From assembly GCF_024703995.1 (NCBI RefSeq), contig NZ_JAMXQV010000025.1, positions 1 through 64,000 on the forward strand: a DNA stretch of 64,000 nt, written 5' to 3'. Below the pieces are notes generated by a model. That model ran no database searches. It worked only from the letters and a program-made list of their open reading frames with translations, and was not told where the DNA came from. Each line of letters starts with the position of its first letter. Within the stretch, counting starts at the first letter, position 1. Source of the stretch: Amycolatopsis iheyensis. GTDB taxonomy: Bacteria > Actinomycetota > Actinomycetes > Mycobacteriales > Pseudonocardiaceae. The translations under genes and the position numbers were made by a program. Shown piece after piece: positions 15,933 to 24,402 of this stretch.

Positions 15933-16262
15933 GTGGTCATTTCGTCCGCTGTGCTTCCGCTGCACATCAAGCGACCCTTCGAATTGTGGACATATTCGGT
16001 TTCCCATCGAAGGCTGATCCTGCGCACTCAATTTGGCGATGGACGGGAGATGATCGAGATAGAATTCCTGGACGTCCTGGGAATGAAGGTCAAGTCCTAC
16101 TATGAAGAGCTGTTTATTGAGACCGCCGAGGATGGTTCCGAAATCGATAGTTTTATCGAGGTTCCGGAGCGTCATGAGGATCGCTACGAGAGGCTGGTCG
16201 TGTCCGATGGCGGTGTTGGGGGGTTTGTCGTGTGCGGCAAGGTTCGGGTCTGTGAGGAGTGA
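15933..16262 (+). CDS. Candidate immunity protein for the HINT toxin
   Basis: The 109-residue acidic protein begins at GTG 15933, 15 bases after the toxin stop, with a weak TGAAAG site upstream. It alternates hydrophobic and charged residues as in a small alpha/beta fold (PLHIKRPFELWTYSV; EMIEIEFLDV; ESFIEVPE-like), and ends in GFVVCGKVRVCEE. I recognise no family. Its position straight after a polymorphic-toxin C-terminus, in the same strand and at comparably low GC, is the standard immunity-gene position. It is intact while the toxin is broken, as expected if neutral or protective immunity was kept. Confidence 0.55.
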   Translation: MVISSAVLPLHIKRPFELWTYSVSHRRLILRTQFGDGREMIEIEFLDVLGMKVKSYYEELFIETAEDGSEIDSFIEVPERHEDRYERLVVSDGGVGGFVVCGKVRVCEE

Positions 16263-17096
16263 CTCGCGGTGCACTTGCTGGCGAGTTCCGACTGGAGATA
16301 TCTCGGCATATCAGGATAAAGGCAAGGAATCGTTGCGGCCTGGTCGAGTGGCGGCACTCGCAGCCGAAGGACCGTAGAGCCGCATCGACTTCAGGTGGAA
16401 TACGACGGTTATCGCACAGTCGAAGCGGAGCAACTGCGTACGCTGGTGGCGTGGTCGACGACGGGGCATTGCGACCAGCGCGCCTGTTCCTTGCCAAGTG
16501 TCGGGCGGTGACATGCAGGTCCGGCGGGCGCCGCGCGAACTGCCGGTCCGGCTCCGGTACTCCGACCGAGCGGGAGATTTGGCGGAGCTCGCGCGGGTCT
16601 CGACGCGAGGACCTGGCCGCCTTCGCCGATGCCAGCCGCCTCGTGCGGTCGGTACAGCGCCATCGCCTGGTAAGGAATGGGAGTACACCTCCGGGCCGCT
16701 GCGCTGTGCCGGGAGAGTCGATCGCCGGCTACCTGAGCGTCGGGAACGCCGGGAGAAAATCGCGCTCCGCGGATCGTCCTGGCTCCTTCCGCAGACGGCG
16801 GGGCGGGAACGCGACGAAGGGTGCTGGACGCTGCTGCAGGCGGTGGTTCGCCAGGCCGCGCCCGTGAGCGAAGTCGTCGTCACGAGGGCGGCGGTCTGCT
16901 TGGCCGGTTCGACCGAAGTCCCGGCGAAATTCTGCCCGCCGTTCCGCTCGGTCACCCGCGCGCAGTCTTAGCGCAGACCAGCGCCGGGCCTGCACATCCC
17001 GACTTTGATGAAGTGGTAGTCGTGACTGCCGTGCACCCAAGCCGTCCGGCGTCGTGGCAAGCGCGTGTTCGACTGAGATTCCCGCGACTACTTTCG
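16263..17096. other. Decayed island DNA without a convincing gene
   Basis: Several frames of 80-200 codons are open on both strands, but none has a ribosome binding site, a recognisable motif or normal codon usage for this genome. The stretch lies between the immunity gene and fragments of mobile-element genes and is probably eroded coding DNA. Confidence 0.5.
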
Positions 17097-17300
17097 TCAT
17101 CCCGCGGCCAGGACGGCACGGACCTCCGCCGTAGACAGCCGGGTTGTCCGGTCCCCTCGACGTTCGTAGATGACGGAGCTGCCGTCCTTGGTGACGACGA
17201 ACGGTTTCGTGTGCTCCGGCTGGGCCGGAATGCTGAGCAGCACCACGACCCCACCGTCCAAGGGAACGACGTCGATCTCCAGCCCGGCGCGCCGGCAACC
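17097..17300 (-). pseudogene. C-terminal fragment resembling an AlbA_2/Schlafen-type ATP-binding protein
   Basis: The frame reads GLEIDVVPLDGGVVVLLSIP, then PFVVTKDGSSVIYERRGDRTTRLSTAEVRAVL before TGA at 17097. The pattern (valine-rich strand, proline, then a YxRxGxxTxxLxxxEV block) is what I recall from the end of AlbA_2-domain proteins of the Schlafen type, found in many actinomycete mobile islands. The N-terminal half is absent. The assignment is tentative. Confidence 0.4.
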
Positions 17301-17384
17301 CGGTCGAGATCGGCCGCCGTTGGGTTCCGCCCCTGCCGACATTCGTCGTCTGTGGGGTAGCTGGTGGCGCGACGCGGTGGCAGT

Positions 17385-17760
17385 TCAGGGTTCGGTTCGG
17401 CAGTTCGACGGCGAGGAGCAAAGCCGGTGGAGGGCAAGCGGCCACCGCGATACCGAAGGCGCTCAGCTCCGGAGCGGAGCCGATGTTCACGCAGAGGGGA
17501 GAGCGAGATACCGAAGCCGAAAGCAAGCCAGGCCTGCCGTCGGCTTCTCACGCCGGACCGCCGGAGTTCTACGGTCGCGATGACGAGCAGTCCGTCGACG
17601 GTGAGCAGCCAGATCGCCGCGGTTGTCGGGTCATCTCCGAGAACGAGGGCGAACTGGCGTCCGTGTTGGCAGGAGGCATAGGCCACGCCGAGGGCGACCA
17701 GTCCGGTGCAGAAGCACTGGACGCCCAGCGTCAGGTCGTTGCGGTGGTCTTGGTCATGAC
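17385..17760 (-). pseudogene. Frameshifted DUF2637 (SpdB-like) membrane protein
   Basis: The first frame reads QHGRQFALVLGDDP, TAAIWLLTVDGLLVIATVELRR and AWLAFGFGIS; the second frame continues SLCVNIGSAPELSAFGIAVA-like and PPPALLLAVELPNR. Spliced at a C-rich run near 17490-17505 they give the characteristic DUF2637 sequence (RHG, PLTVDGLL, GxAVSLxANIA, WPPxALLLAVELL), a membrane protein encoded by actinomycete conjugative and integrative plasmids. The single frameshift and missing start make it a pseudogene. It indicates that the island once belonged to, or was invaded by, an integrative conjugative element. Confidence 0.65.
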
Positions 17761-17941
17761 CGCTCCCGTCAACGACGACCCAATTCGACGAGTGTCAGCT
17801 TCGCTGATTTTCGCAGGTCGGCGAGCTGGCGAGTCGGGTGATTGCTGTTCGTACCCGACCCGCGGCGGCCCGGCCTGTAGCCATCGCCTTCGGCGGCGTT
17901 ACCCTCACTGCGCGCGATCGTCATCTACGAAGATCAACGCG

Positions 17942-17981
17942 CTGGGAAGGGAAGCCGGTCGGACCCGGCTTCCCTCCCCAG
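17942..17981 (-). terminator. Strong hairpin downstream of the 38-aa gene
   Basis: CTGGGAAGGGAAGCCGG pairs with CCGGCTTCCCTCCCCAG over 17 bp with one mismatch and a six-base loop. It begins 20 bases beyond the minus-strand stop at 18001 and is probably the terminator of that small gene. Confidence 0.65.
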
Positions 17982-18000
17982 GTGGAACGGCGAGGCCGAG

Positions 18001-18117
18001 CTAGCCGACGAACAGCAGGAGCACGCTCAGCACCGCCATGAGGACGGCGGACCCGGTCACCTCGAGGGTGACCGGACCGCTCACTTTCAGGATGACCTGG
18101 AAGCGCGGTGTCCTCAT
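18001..18117 (-). CDS. 38-residue single-span membrane miniprotein
   Basis: An ATG at 18117 preceded by a textbook Shine-Dalgarno (AAGGAGGTGA, five bases upstream) opens a 38-codon frame ending at TAG 18001-18003, with a strong hairpin beyond. The product starts with a basic RTPRFQVILK segment, followed by a beta-like VTLEVTG and a hydrophobic segment SAVLMAVLSVLLLFVG that could span the membrane. The start signal is better than that of most genes here, so the frame is probably translated. I recognise no family. It lies upstream of decayed DUF2637 sequence and 540 bases from the NACHT gene, on the opposite strand. Confidence 0.65.
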   Translation of the reverse strand: MRTPRFQVILKVSGPVTLEVTGSAVLMAVLSVLLLFVG

Positions 18118-18658
18118 ATCTCACCTCCTTCCTTCTCGGCGGTCGACCATCCGAGACGGATCGGGAGGTGGTATCGGCGGAAGTTAGCACTCGCATGTAC
18201 TCGCCTGTCTGTGGACCCCGTGAAGTCTCGGCTTCAGCGGTAACTGCTGGCAAAACCGCAGCTCAGCGGCTATGAGTGTGCTTGGCTGAGCTGCTCGGGG
18301 CTGGTGCGGGTGACGGCGCCGCACTCGCGTTTTGGAGCCGAAGAGCAGTAGTATTCCCCCACGGGAGGGCCGAAACACCCTTTCGTTCTTCGTTGCGCCC
18401 AAGAGCAGTCAGCCTGGACGGTCTCGGCGTTGGGCGGCCACTCATCTCCCGTTGGGAGAACGCCGAACAGCGGTAGCGGGCCGGGTACCGACGAAGTGAG
18501 CTTCAGTGTCAATTCCATGTGCTGCACTCGATAGAGTGATTCATGGAGTAACAGCGCGTGTTCGCGGTCATTGAGATTGACAAGCGGCCCATTCCTGCCC
18601 ATGCACCTGCTGTGTCGAGCGGCCTCAAGGAAGCGGATGGTGGCGACGCGGAGCCTCA
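18118..18658. other. 540 bases without a recognisable gene
   Basis: The stretch separates the divergent miniprotein and NACHT genes and must contain both promoters. A minus-strand open frame of 129 codons covers much of it, but it has mixed third-position bases and no ribosome binding site. I see no clear promoter hexamers or operators. Confidence 0.4.
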
Positions 18659-20899
18659 ATGGCCAAGATTGTGCTGGTGAGTGCTAAACGTCGGTGGACC
18701 CGCGTGTGGTGGGCCATGTCCGCGGTATCGCTGATGGGCGGGCTGTCGCTTGCCACCTGGTGGTTGCTGGCCAGAACGGGAGGTGCTGACGGGGCTGGGA
18801 TCGCCAACGTGCTCGCGCTTCCGGCCAGTGTGGTCAGCGCTGTGCTGAGCGTGGCGTCGGCCGGCGCAGGACGACGGTCGCGTTCCTACCTGCGGTACAG
18901 CGAGCTGTGGGCGCACGCGAGAACGCTGCTCGGAACGGTCGCGGTGGTGGAGGCTCGCGCTCTGGCGAACCTGCTGGGTGACGTGGGTGATCCCCGCCCC
19001 GCCGACCTCGGGCTGCGATCCGAGGAGGGACACTGGCGCTCGGACGGTGACCCTCACAGCGGGTCGCTGACCACCATCGCCGACGACTACAAGAAGTATC
19101 TACGGCGGAGCCGGCTCGTCGTCGTGGGTGAGCCCGGTAGTGGGAAGACCGTGACGGTGTTGCGACTGCTGCTCGATCTCGTCAGCGAAGCGCAGTCCGC
19201 CTGCCAGGCCGGCGAGCCGCGTATCCGCGTGCCGGTCAGGCTGAGCCTTTCGGCGTTCCCCCATCGCTACCGCAGGTCGATGGCCAGAGCGGCGGGCGAG
19301 AGGCTGGATTCGTGGATCTGCGGACAGCTCGTCGAAGTGTACGGCTTGCCGGCGCCGATCGCCCGGGCTCTGCTCGACGACGGGTGGCTGCTTCCGATCC
19401 TCGACGGGCTCGACGAGATGGATGCCGATACGAGCGAATTCGAGCGAGCCAAGACGATCCTGGCCGCTCTCAACCGGCCTGTGCCCGTTGCCTGGCCGGT
19501 AGTCCTGACCTGTAGGTCGGAGCGCTATCGGAAACTCGCGAAGAACCACGGCGTTGCGCTGGTGGACGCTGTCACTGTCGAAGTCGAGCCGCTTGAGATC
19601 GATCAGGTTATCGGGTGGCTTTCCCATCGCTTCCCGGATCCGTCCGCGAAACCTGACCGCGTGCAGAGCCGATGGCGTCGGGTGATCACGACCCTGCGCA
19701 GGCATCCGAAAGGCCAATTGGCGACCTGCCTGACCAAGCCCCTGATGTTGTACGTGGCGGTGACGGTTTACCGCGATCCACGCAGCGAGCCTCGCGAGAT
19801 GTGCAATCCCGAGCGGAACGAGTCATCGCTTCCGCGTACGCTGAAAGCCAGGCTGTTCGATCAGTTGGTGCCGGCCATTGTCGCGCACCACCCTCGGCGA
19901 AACGGCACCTATTACAATGCCGAAGAAGTGACTCGGTGGCTGCGCTCGCTGGCGAAACACCTCGCGTGGATGGGTGAGAACGGGCACTCTTCCGTCGACC
20001 TGCACCTCCACCACCTGTGGCGCACGACCGGCAACCCTCCCGGGCGTGCTATCAGGTTCTGGGCCGCGGCTCTCACCGTCGCCGTCATCGCTTTGCCCGT
20101 GCTCGTCTTCGTGGTGCAGTCCGCGACCTTCACCGGATTCCACCCACCCACGACGGCGCGGGGCTGGATTGCTGCTTTCGGCATCGTCATCCTGCTCGGC
20201 TGGATCTTCCAGCACACCAGCTCACCGACGATGAAGCCGCCGCAACGTCTCGAAGTGCGCCTTGCCCTGAGTGTCGCTGGGCGGCGGAAGTTGGCTGAGG
20301 GGTTGATGAAGGCCCTGAAGCTCGCGCTTCCCGTCGGTCTGGGCTTGGGGCTGGCGTTCGGAATCGCGGTGGGTCTGCCGATCGGGTTGCCGGTCGGACT
20401 CACTGCGGGAGTCACGATCGGTTTGGTCTTCGGCGTCACCGGTGGGCTGACTGCTGCGCAGATGACGGCTTCGCAGCCGAGCGACCCGATGCGGCAGGCT
20501 CTGACCTGGGATCTCGTGCGAGGTGTCGTCGCGTGGCTCGCCGGCGGTGCGATCGGCTGGCTCACGGGCCGGTTCGCCATGATGTTCACCGATTGGAAGG
20601 TCGTCGGGCTCACCAGCTGGTGGGTGGGCTGGCTGTCCATCGGCCTGGCATTCGCCCTTGCGGTCGGCTTGATCGGGTCGCCTGGGCCGCTGTACGCGCT
20701 GACTGTGTGGAAGCTCAGGCGAAGTGGCGAACTCCCCGGCCGCCCTGGACAATTTCTGGACTGGGCGCACAACGCGGGCCTGGTGCGCGTATCCGGCGCT
20801 GCTGTCCAGTTCCGGCACAGCGACCTCCAAGAATTCCTTCTCGCCTCGGCGGACGCGGGAGTTCAGGCCAGGGCGCCTGAAGCGCGCGGGCGCCGATGA
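18659..20899 (+). CDS. Membrane-anchored NACHT-family NTPase
   Basis: The 746-residue protein opens with two hydrophobic segments (about 18-38 and 48-68). It then carries a NACHT NTPase: Walker A GEPGSGKT (157-164), Walker B LPILDGLDEMD with the extra acidic residues of NACHT proteins (247-256), a sensor region VLTCRSERY (about 282), and a winged-helix-like part. The last 280 residues hold several glycine-rich hydrophobic segments (about 467-700), then a soluble RHSDLQEFLLA motif seen at the end of NACHT helical modules. Such STAND ATPases act as oligomerising switches in immunity and cell death. No effector domain is fused, so the nearby EACC1-caspase-Hsp70 operon or the membrane segments may be the output. 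ATG 18659 follows CGGAG. Confidence 0.85.
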   Translation: MAKIVLVSAKRRWTRVWWAMSAVSLMGGLSLATWWLLARTGGADGAGIANVLALPASVVSAVLSVASAGAGRRSRSYLRYSELWAHARTLLGTVAVVEARALANLLGDVGDPRPADLGLRSEEGHWRSDGDPHSGSLTTIADDYKKYLRRSRLVVVGEPGSGKTVTVLRLLLDLVSEAQSACQAGEPRIRVPVRLSLSAFPHRYRRSMARAAGERLDSWICGQLVEVYGLPAPIARALLDDGWLLPILDGLDEMDADTSEFERAKTILAALNRPVPVAWPVVLTCRSERYRKLAKNHGVALVDAVTVEVEPLEIDQVIGWLSHRFPDPSAKPDRVQSRWRRVITTLRRHPKGQLATCLTKPLMLYVAVTVYRDPRSEPREMCNPERNESSLPRTLKARLFDQLVPAIVAHHPRRNGTYYNAEEVTRWLRSLAKHLAWMGENGHSSVDLHLHHLWRTTGNPPGRAIRFWAAALTVAVIALPVLVFVVQSATFTGFHPPTTARGWIAAFGIVILLGWIFQHTSSPTMKPPQRLEVRLALSVAGRRKLAEGLMKALKLALPVGLGLGLAFGIAVGLPIGLPVGLTAGVTIGLVFGVTGGLTAAQMTASQPSDPMRQALTWDLVRGVVAWLAGGAIGWLTGRFAMMFTDWKVVGLTSWWVGWLSIGLAFALAVGLIGSPGPLYALTVWKLRRSGELPGRPGQFLDWAHNAGLVRVSGAAVQFRHSDLQEFLLASADAGVQARAPEARGRR

Positions 20900-21090
20900 A
20901 GTTGGGGGCCCGCAAGTAACAGCGGCCAACGCCGCGACCCGACCAGCGGACGTGACACGCGGTCCATTCCGGTACGACCTGACCGGGGAACGCCGCCAAT
21001 AGATCCGTAGTCGTACGGGGCGGCTCCCCGGTTGTTCTCGCACCCGACGTCACCGGACAGTGACCGGCAGCAACCTCGGAAGGAGCTGCC
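20900..21090. other. Intergenic region between the NACHT gene and the trypsin-like protease
   Basis: This is probably the right side of the accessory island and the promoter region of the protease. I looked for a copy of the tRNA-Glu 3' end here as a possible right attachment site and found none. Confidence 0.3.
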
Positions 21091-22536
21091 GTGAACTCGA
21101 GACAACGCTTGCTGGGGGCGTTCGCCGCCGTCCTCGTTCTGCCGCTGGTCGCCGTGCCCGGAGCCCGTGCGGCCGGCCACCCGCCGGCAGTCACTCCGCT
21201 TGGCGGGACTCCGCTGCCCGCGGGCGTTTCGCCGTCTTCGGTCGGTGGGACGCCCGCGTCGGTCAAGGACTATCCGTTCATCATCGCCGGCCTGCGGGAA
21301 GGTGGTCCGCGGCCGCTCGGCCAGACCTGCACCGGGTCGGTCGTCGCGCCGCGCAAGATCCTCATTGCCGCGCACTGCAAGGCCGCGGACGGGCAAAAGT
21401 CCTTTCTGTACGGACTCGACGACCTCAGCGCCGGCGGCGGCACGCCCATCGGCGTCGTCAGCTACGACACCCACCCCAAGTACGTCAACTTCGACCAGGG
21501 CTACGACGTCGCCGTCGTCACCACCGACCGGGACGTCCCCGTGCCCGGTGGGCAGTACGCGAAGGTCGCGACCTCCGCCGACACGGATCTGAACAAGCCC
21601 GGCAAGACCGGGCTCGGCCTCGGCTACGGCAAGAAGGACTTCAACGACACCAGCCGGGACGTCACGCTGACCAAGTTCAGCCTGCCGATCGTGGCGGGCA
21701 CCAACTGCAGCGGGGTCGGCGCCGGGTTCCAGGACGCCACCATGATCTGCAGCGGCTACTCCGACGGCCACGTCACGATCCTGCCCGGCGACAGCGGCGG
21801 CCCGCTGATCGTCGACGGCAAGGTCACCGGGGTCGCGTCGTGGAGCCGTAGCGACTTCAAGTGGTACAGCGTCTACGGCCGGCTCAACAACGACATGGGC
21901 GACTGGGTCAAGCAGCAGATCGGCGACGTCACCCCGCCGGAGACGTTCGGTCTCGGCGTCTCGCCCGGCGCGGTCAAGGTGGACCCGGGCAAGTACGTCT
22001 CCACTTCGGTGACGAGCACCGCGGGCAAGAACGGGCCCGAGAAGGTCGACCTGACCGCGTCCGGCCTGCCCGAAGGAGCCAAGGCGACGTTCCAGCCGTC
22101 GACGTTCAACTCCGGCGACAGCGCGAAGCTGACGATCGAGACGGCCGCGAACACCCCGCAGCAGGACTACCCGATCACTATCACCGGCACCGGGCCCAGC
22201 GGCACGGCGACCGCGAAGCTCACGTTGACCGTCGGCAGCGGCCAGCCGCCGACGGGCGACCTGAAGGTGAGCGTCAACCCGGGCAGCGGGACCGTGCAGC
22301 CGGGCTTCTTCACCACCGCGGCCGTCACCGTGTCCGGCGGCACCGGCACCGTGACGCTGTCGGCCACCGGGCTGTCGTTCGCGCCGTTCTTCAACCCCTC
22401 GACGCTGAACGGCGCCGGGACGTCGCAGATGCAGGTGGTCGGGCCGTTCCAGCGCGGCACGTATCCCGTGACCATCACCGCGAAGGACTCGACCGGCAAG
22501 ACGGTGACGGCGAAGTACACGCTTACCGTCCAATGA
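21091..22536 (+). CDS. Secreted trypsin-like (S1) serine protease with C-terminal Ig-like domains
   Basis: The 481-residue preproprotein starts at GTG 21091, five bases after AAGGAG, with a signal peptide ending near Ala-Arg-Ala-Ala (residue 28). The chymotrypsin fold (about 50-262) shows His95 in IAAHC, Asp139 in GYDVAVV and Ser235 in LPGDSGGP, so all three catalytic residues are present. Disulphide partners Cys80/Cys96 and Cys206/Cys220 are in normal places. Two beta-sandwich repeats follow (about 270-365 and 375-481), each with TLTV-type ends, resembling bacterial Ig/NEW3-like modules that bind cell wall or polymer. It converges with a secreted subtilase across a shared terminator, suggesting a local set of extracellular proteases. 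Confidence 0.93.
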   Translation: MNSRQRLLGAFAAVLVLPLVAVPGARAAGHPPAVTPLGGTPLPAGVSPSSVGGTPASVKDYPFIIAGLREGGPRPLGQTCTGSVVAPRKILIAAHCKAADGQKSFLYGLDDLSAGGGTPIGVVSYDTHPKYVNFDQGYDVAVVTTDRDVPVPGGQYAKVATSADTDLNKPGKTGLGLGYGKKDFNDTSRDVTLTKFSLPIVAGTNCSGVGAGFQDATMICSGYSDGHVTILPGDSGGPLIVDGKVTGVASWSRSDFKWYSVYGRLNNDMGDWVKQQIGDVTPPETFGLGVSPGAVKVDPGKYVSTSVTSTAGKNGPEKVDLTASGLPEGAKATFQPSTFNSGDSAKLTIETAANTPQQDYPITITGTGPSGTATAKLTLTVGSGQPPTGDLKVSVNPGSGTVQPGFFTTAAVTVSGGTGTVTLSATGLSFAPFFNPSTLNGAGTSQMQVVGPFQRGTYPVTITAKDSTGKTVTAKYTLTVQ

Positions 22537-22542
22537 GGACGC

Positions 22543-22572
22543 GGGGCGGGGAGGCGACGGCCTCCCCGCCCC
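22543..22572. terminator. Bidirectional terminator between the two protease genes
   Basis: A perfect 13-bp GC stem (GGGGCGGGGAGGC with its complement, loop GACG) lies between the convergent stops at 22536 and 22577. Confidence 0.8.
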
Positions 22573-22576
22573 GGTC

Positions 22577-24115
<1,539 letters not shown>

Positions 24116-24402
24116 GCTTCAGCTCCACTCACTCGAACAGGTGAATCGCGTCGCGGTCGGCCGTGACGCCGCGGGTGACCGAGAGCCACCGCCGACTCAC
24201 TGTCGGGTGCGGTGATCTGCGAGAACAAGCGAGGCGGTGCCCCGTAGGGCTACCTAAACAAATGCCTTCGGCGCGCTCCCTACGAAAGTTCCGTGCCTGC
24301 CGCCGCGGGTTCCGCGCGGGTCGCCGGCGGATCTACGCTCGGGCAATCCGGACAAGGCGGTCCGGGCGTGGTGCCGCCGCGTCGACCAGGCGAGGGACGG
24401 CG
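24116..24402. promoter_or_regulatory. Divergent promoter region, subtilase and LAL regulator
   Basis: The 287 bases between the divergent starts must contain both promoters. I recognise no clear hexamers. The regulator's frame stays open upstream of ATG 24403, but that extension has no conserved content. Confidence 0.35.

Noticed and set aside
16259..16971. Overlapping 150- to 200-codon frames after the immunity gene
   Set aside because: They are Arg-rich, with no start signals or motifs; probably eroded DNA.
18270..18659. 129-codon minus-strand frame upstream of the NACHT gene
   Set aside because: It has no ribosome binding site, irregular third-position bases and no family features, so I kept it only as a remark.
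20900..21090. Right attachment site of the island
   Set aside because: I found no copy of the tRNA-Glu 3' sequence by eye in this region or elsewhere in the window.
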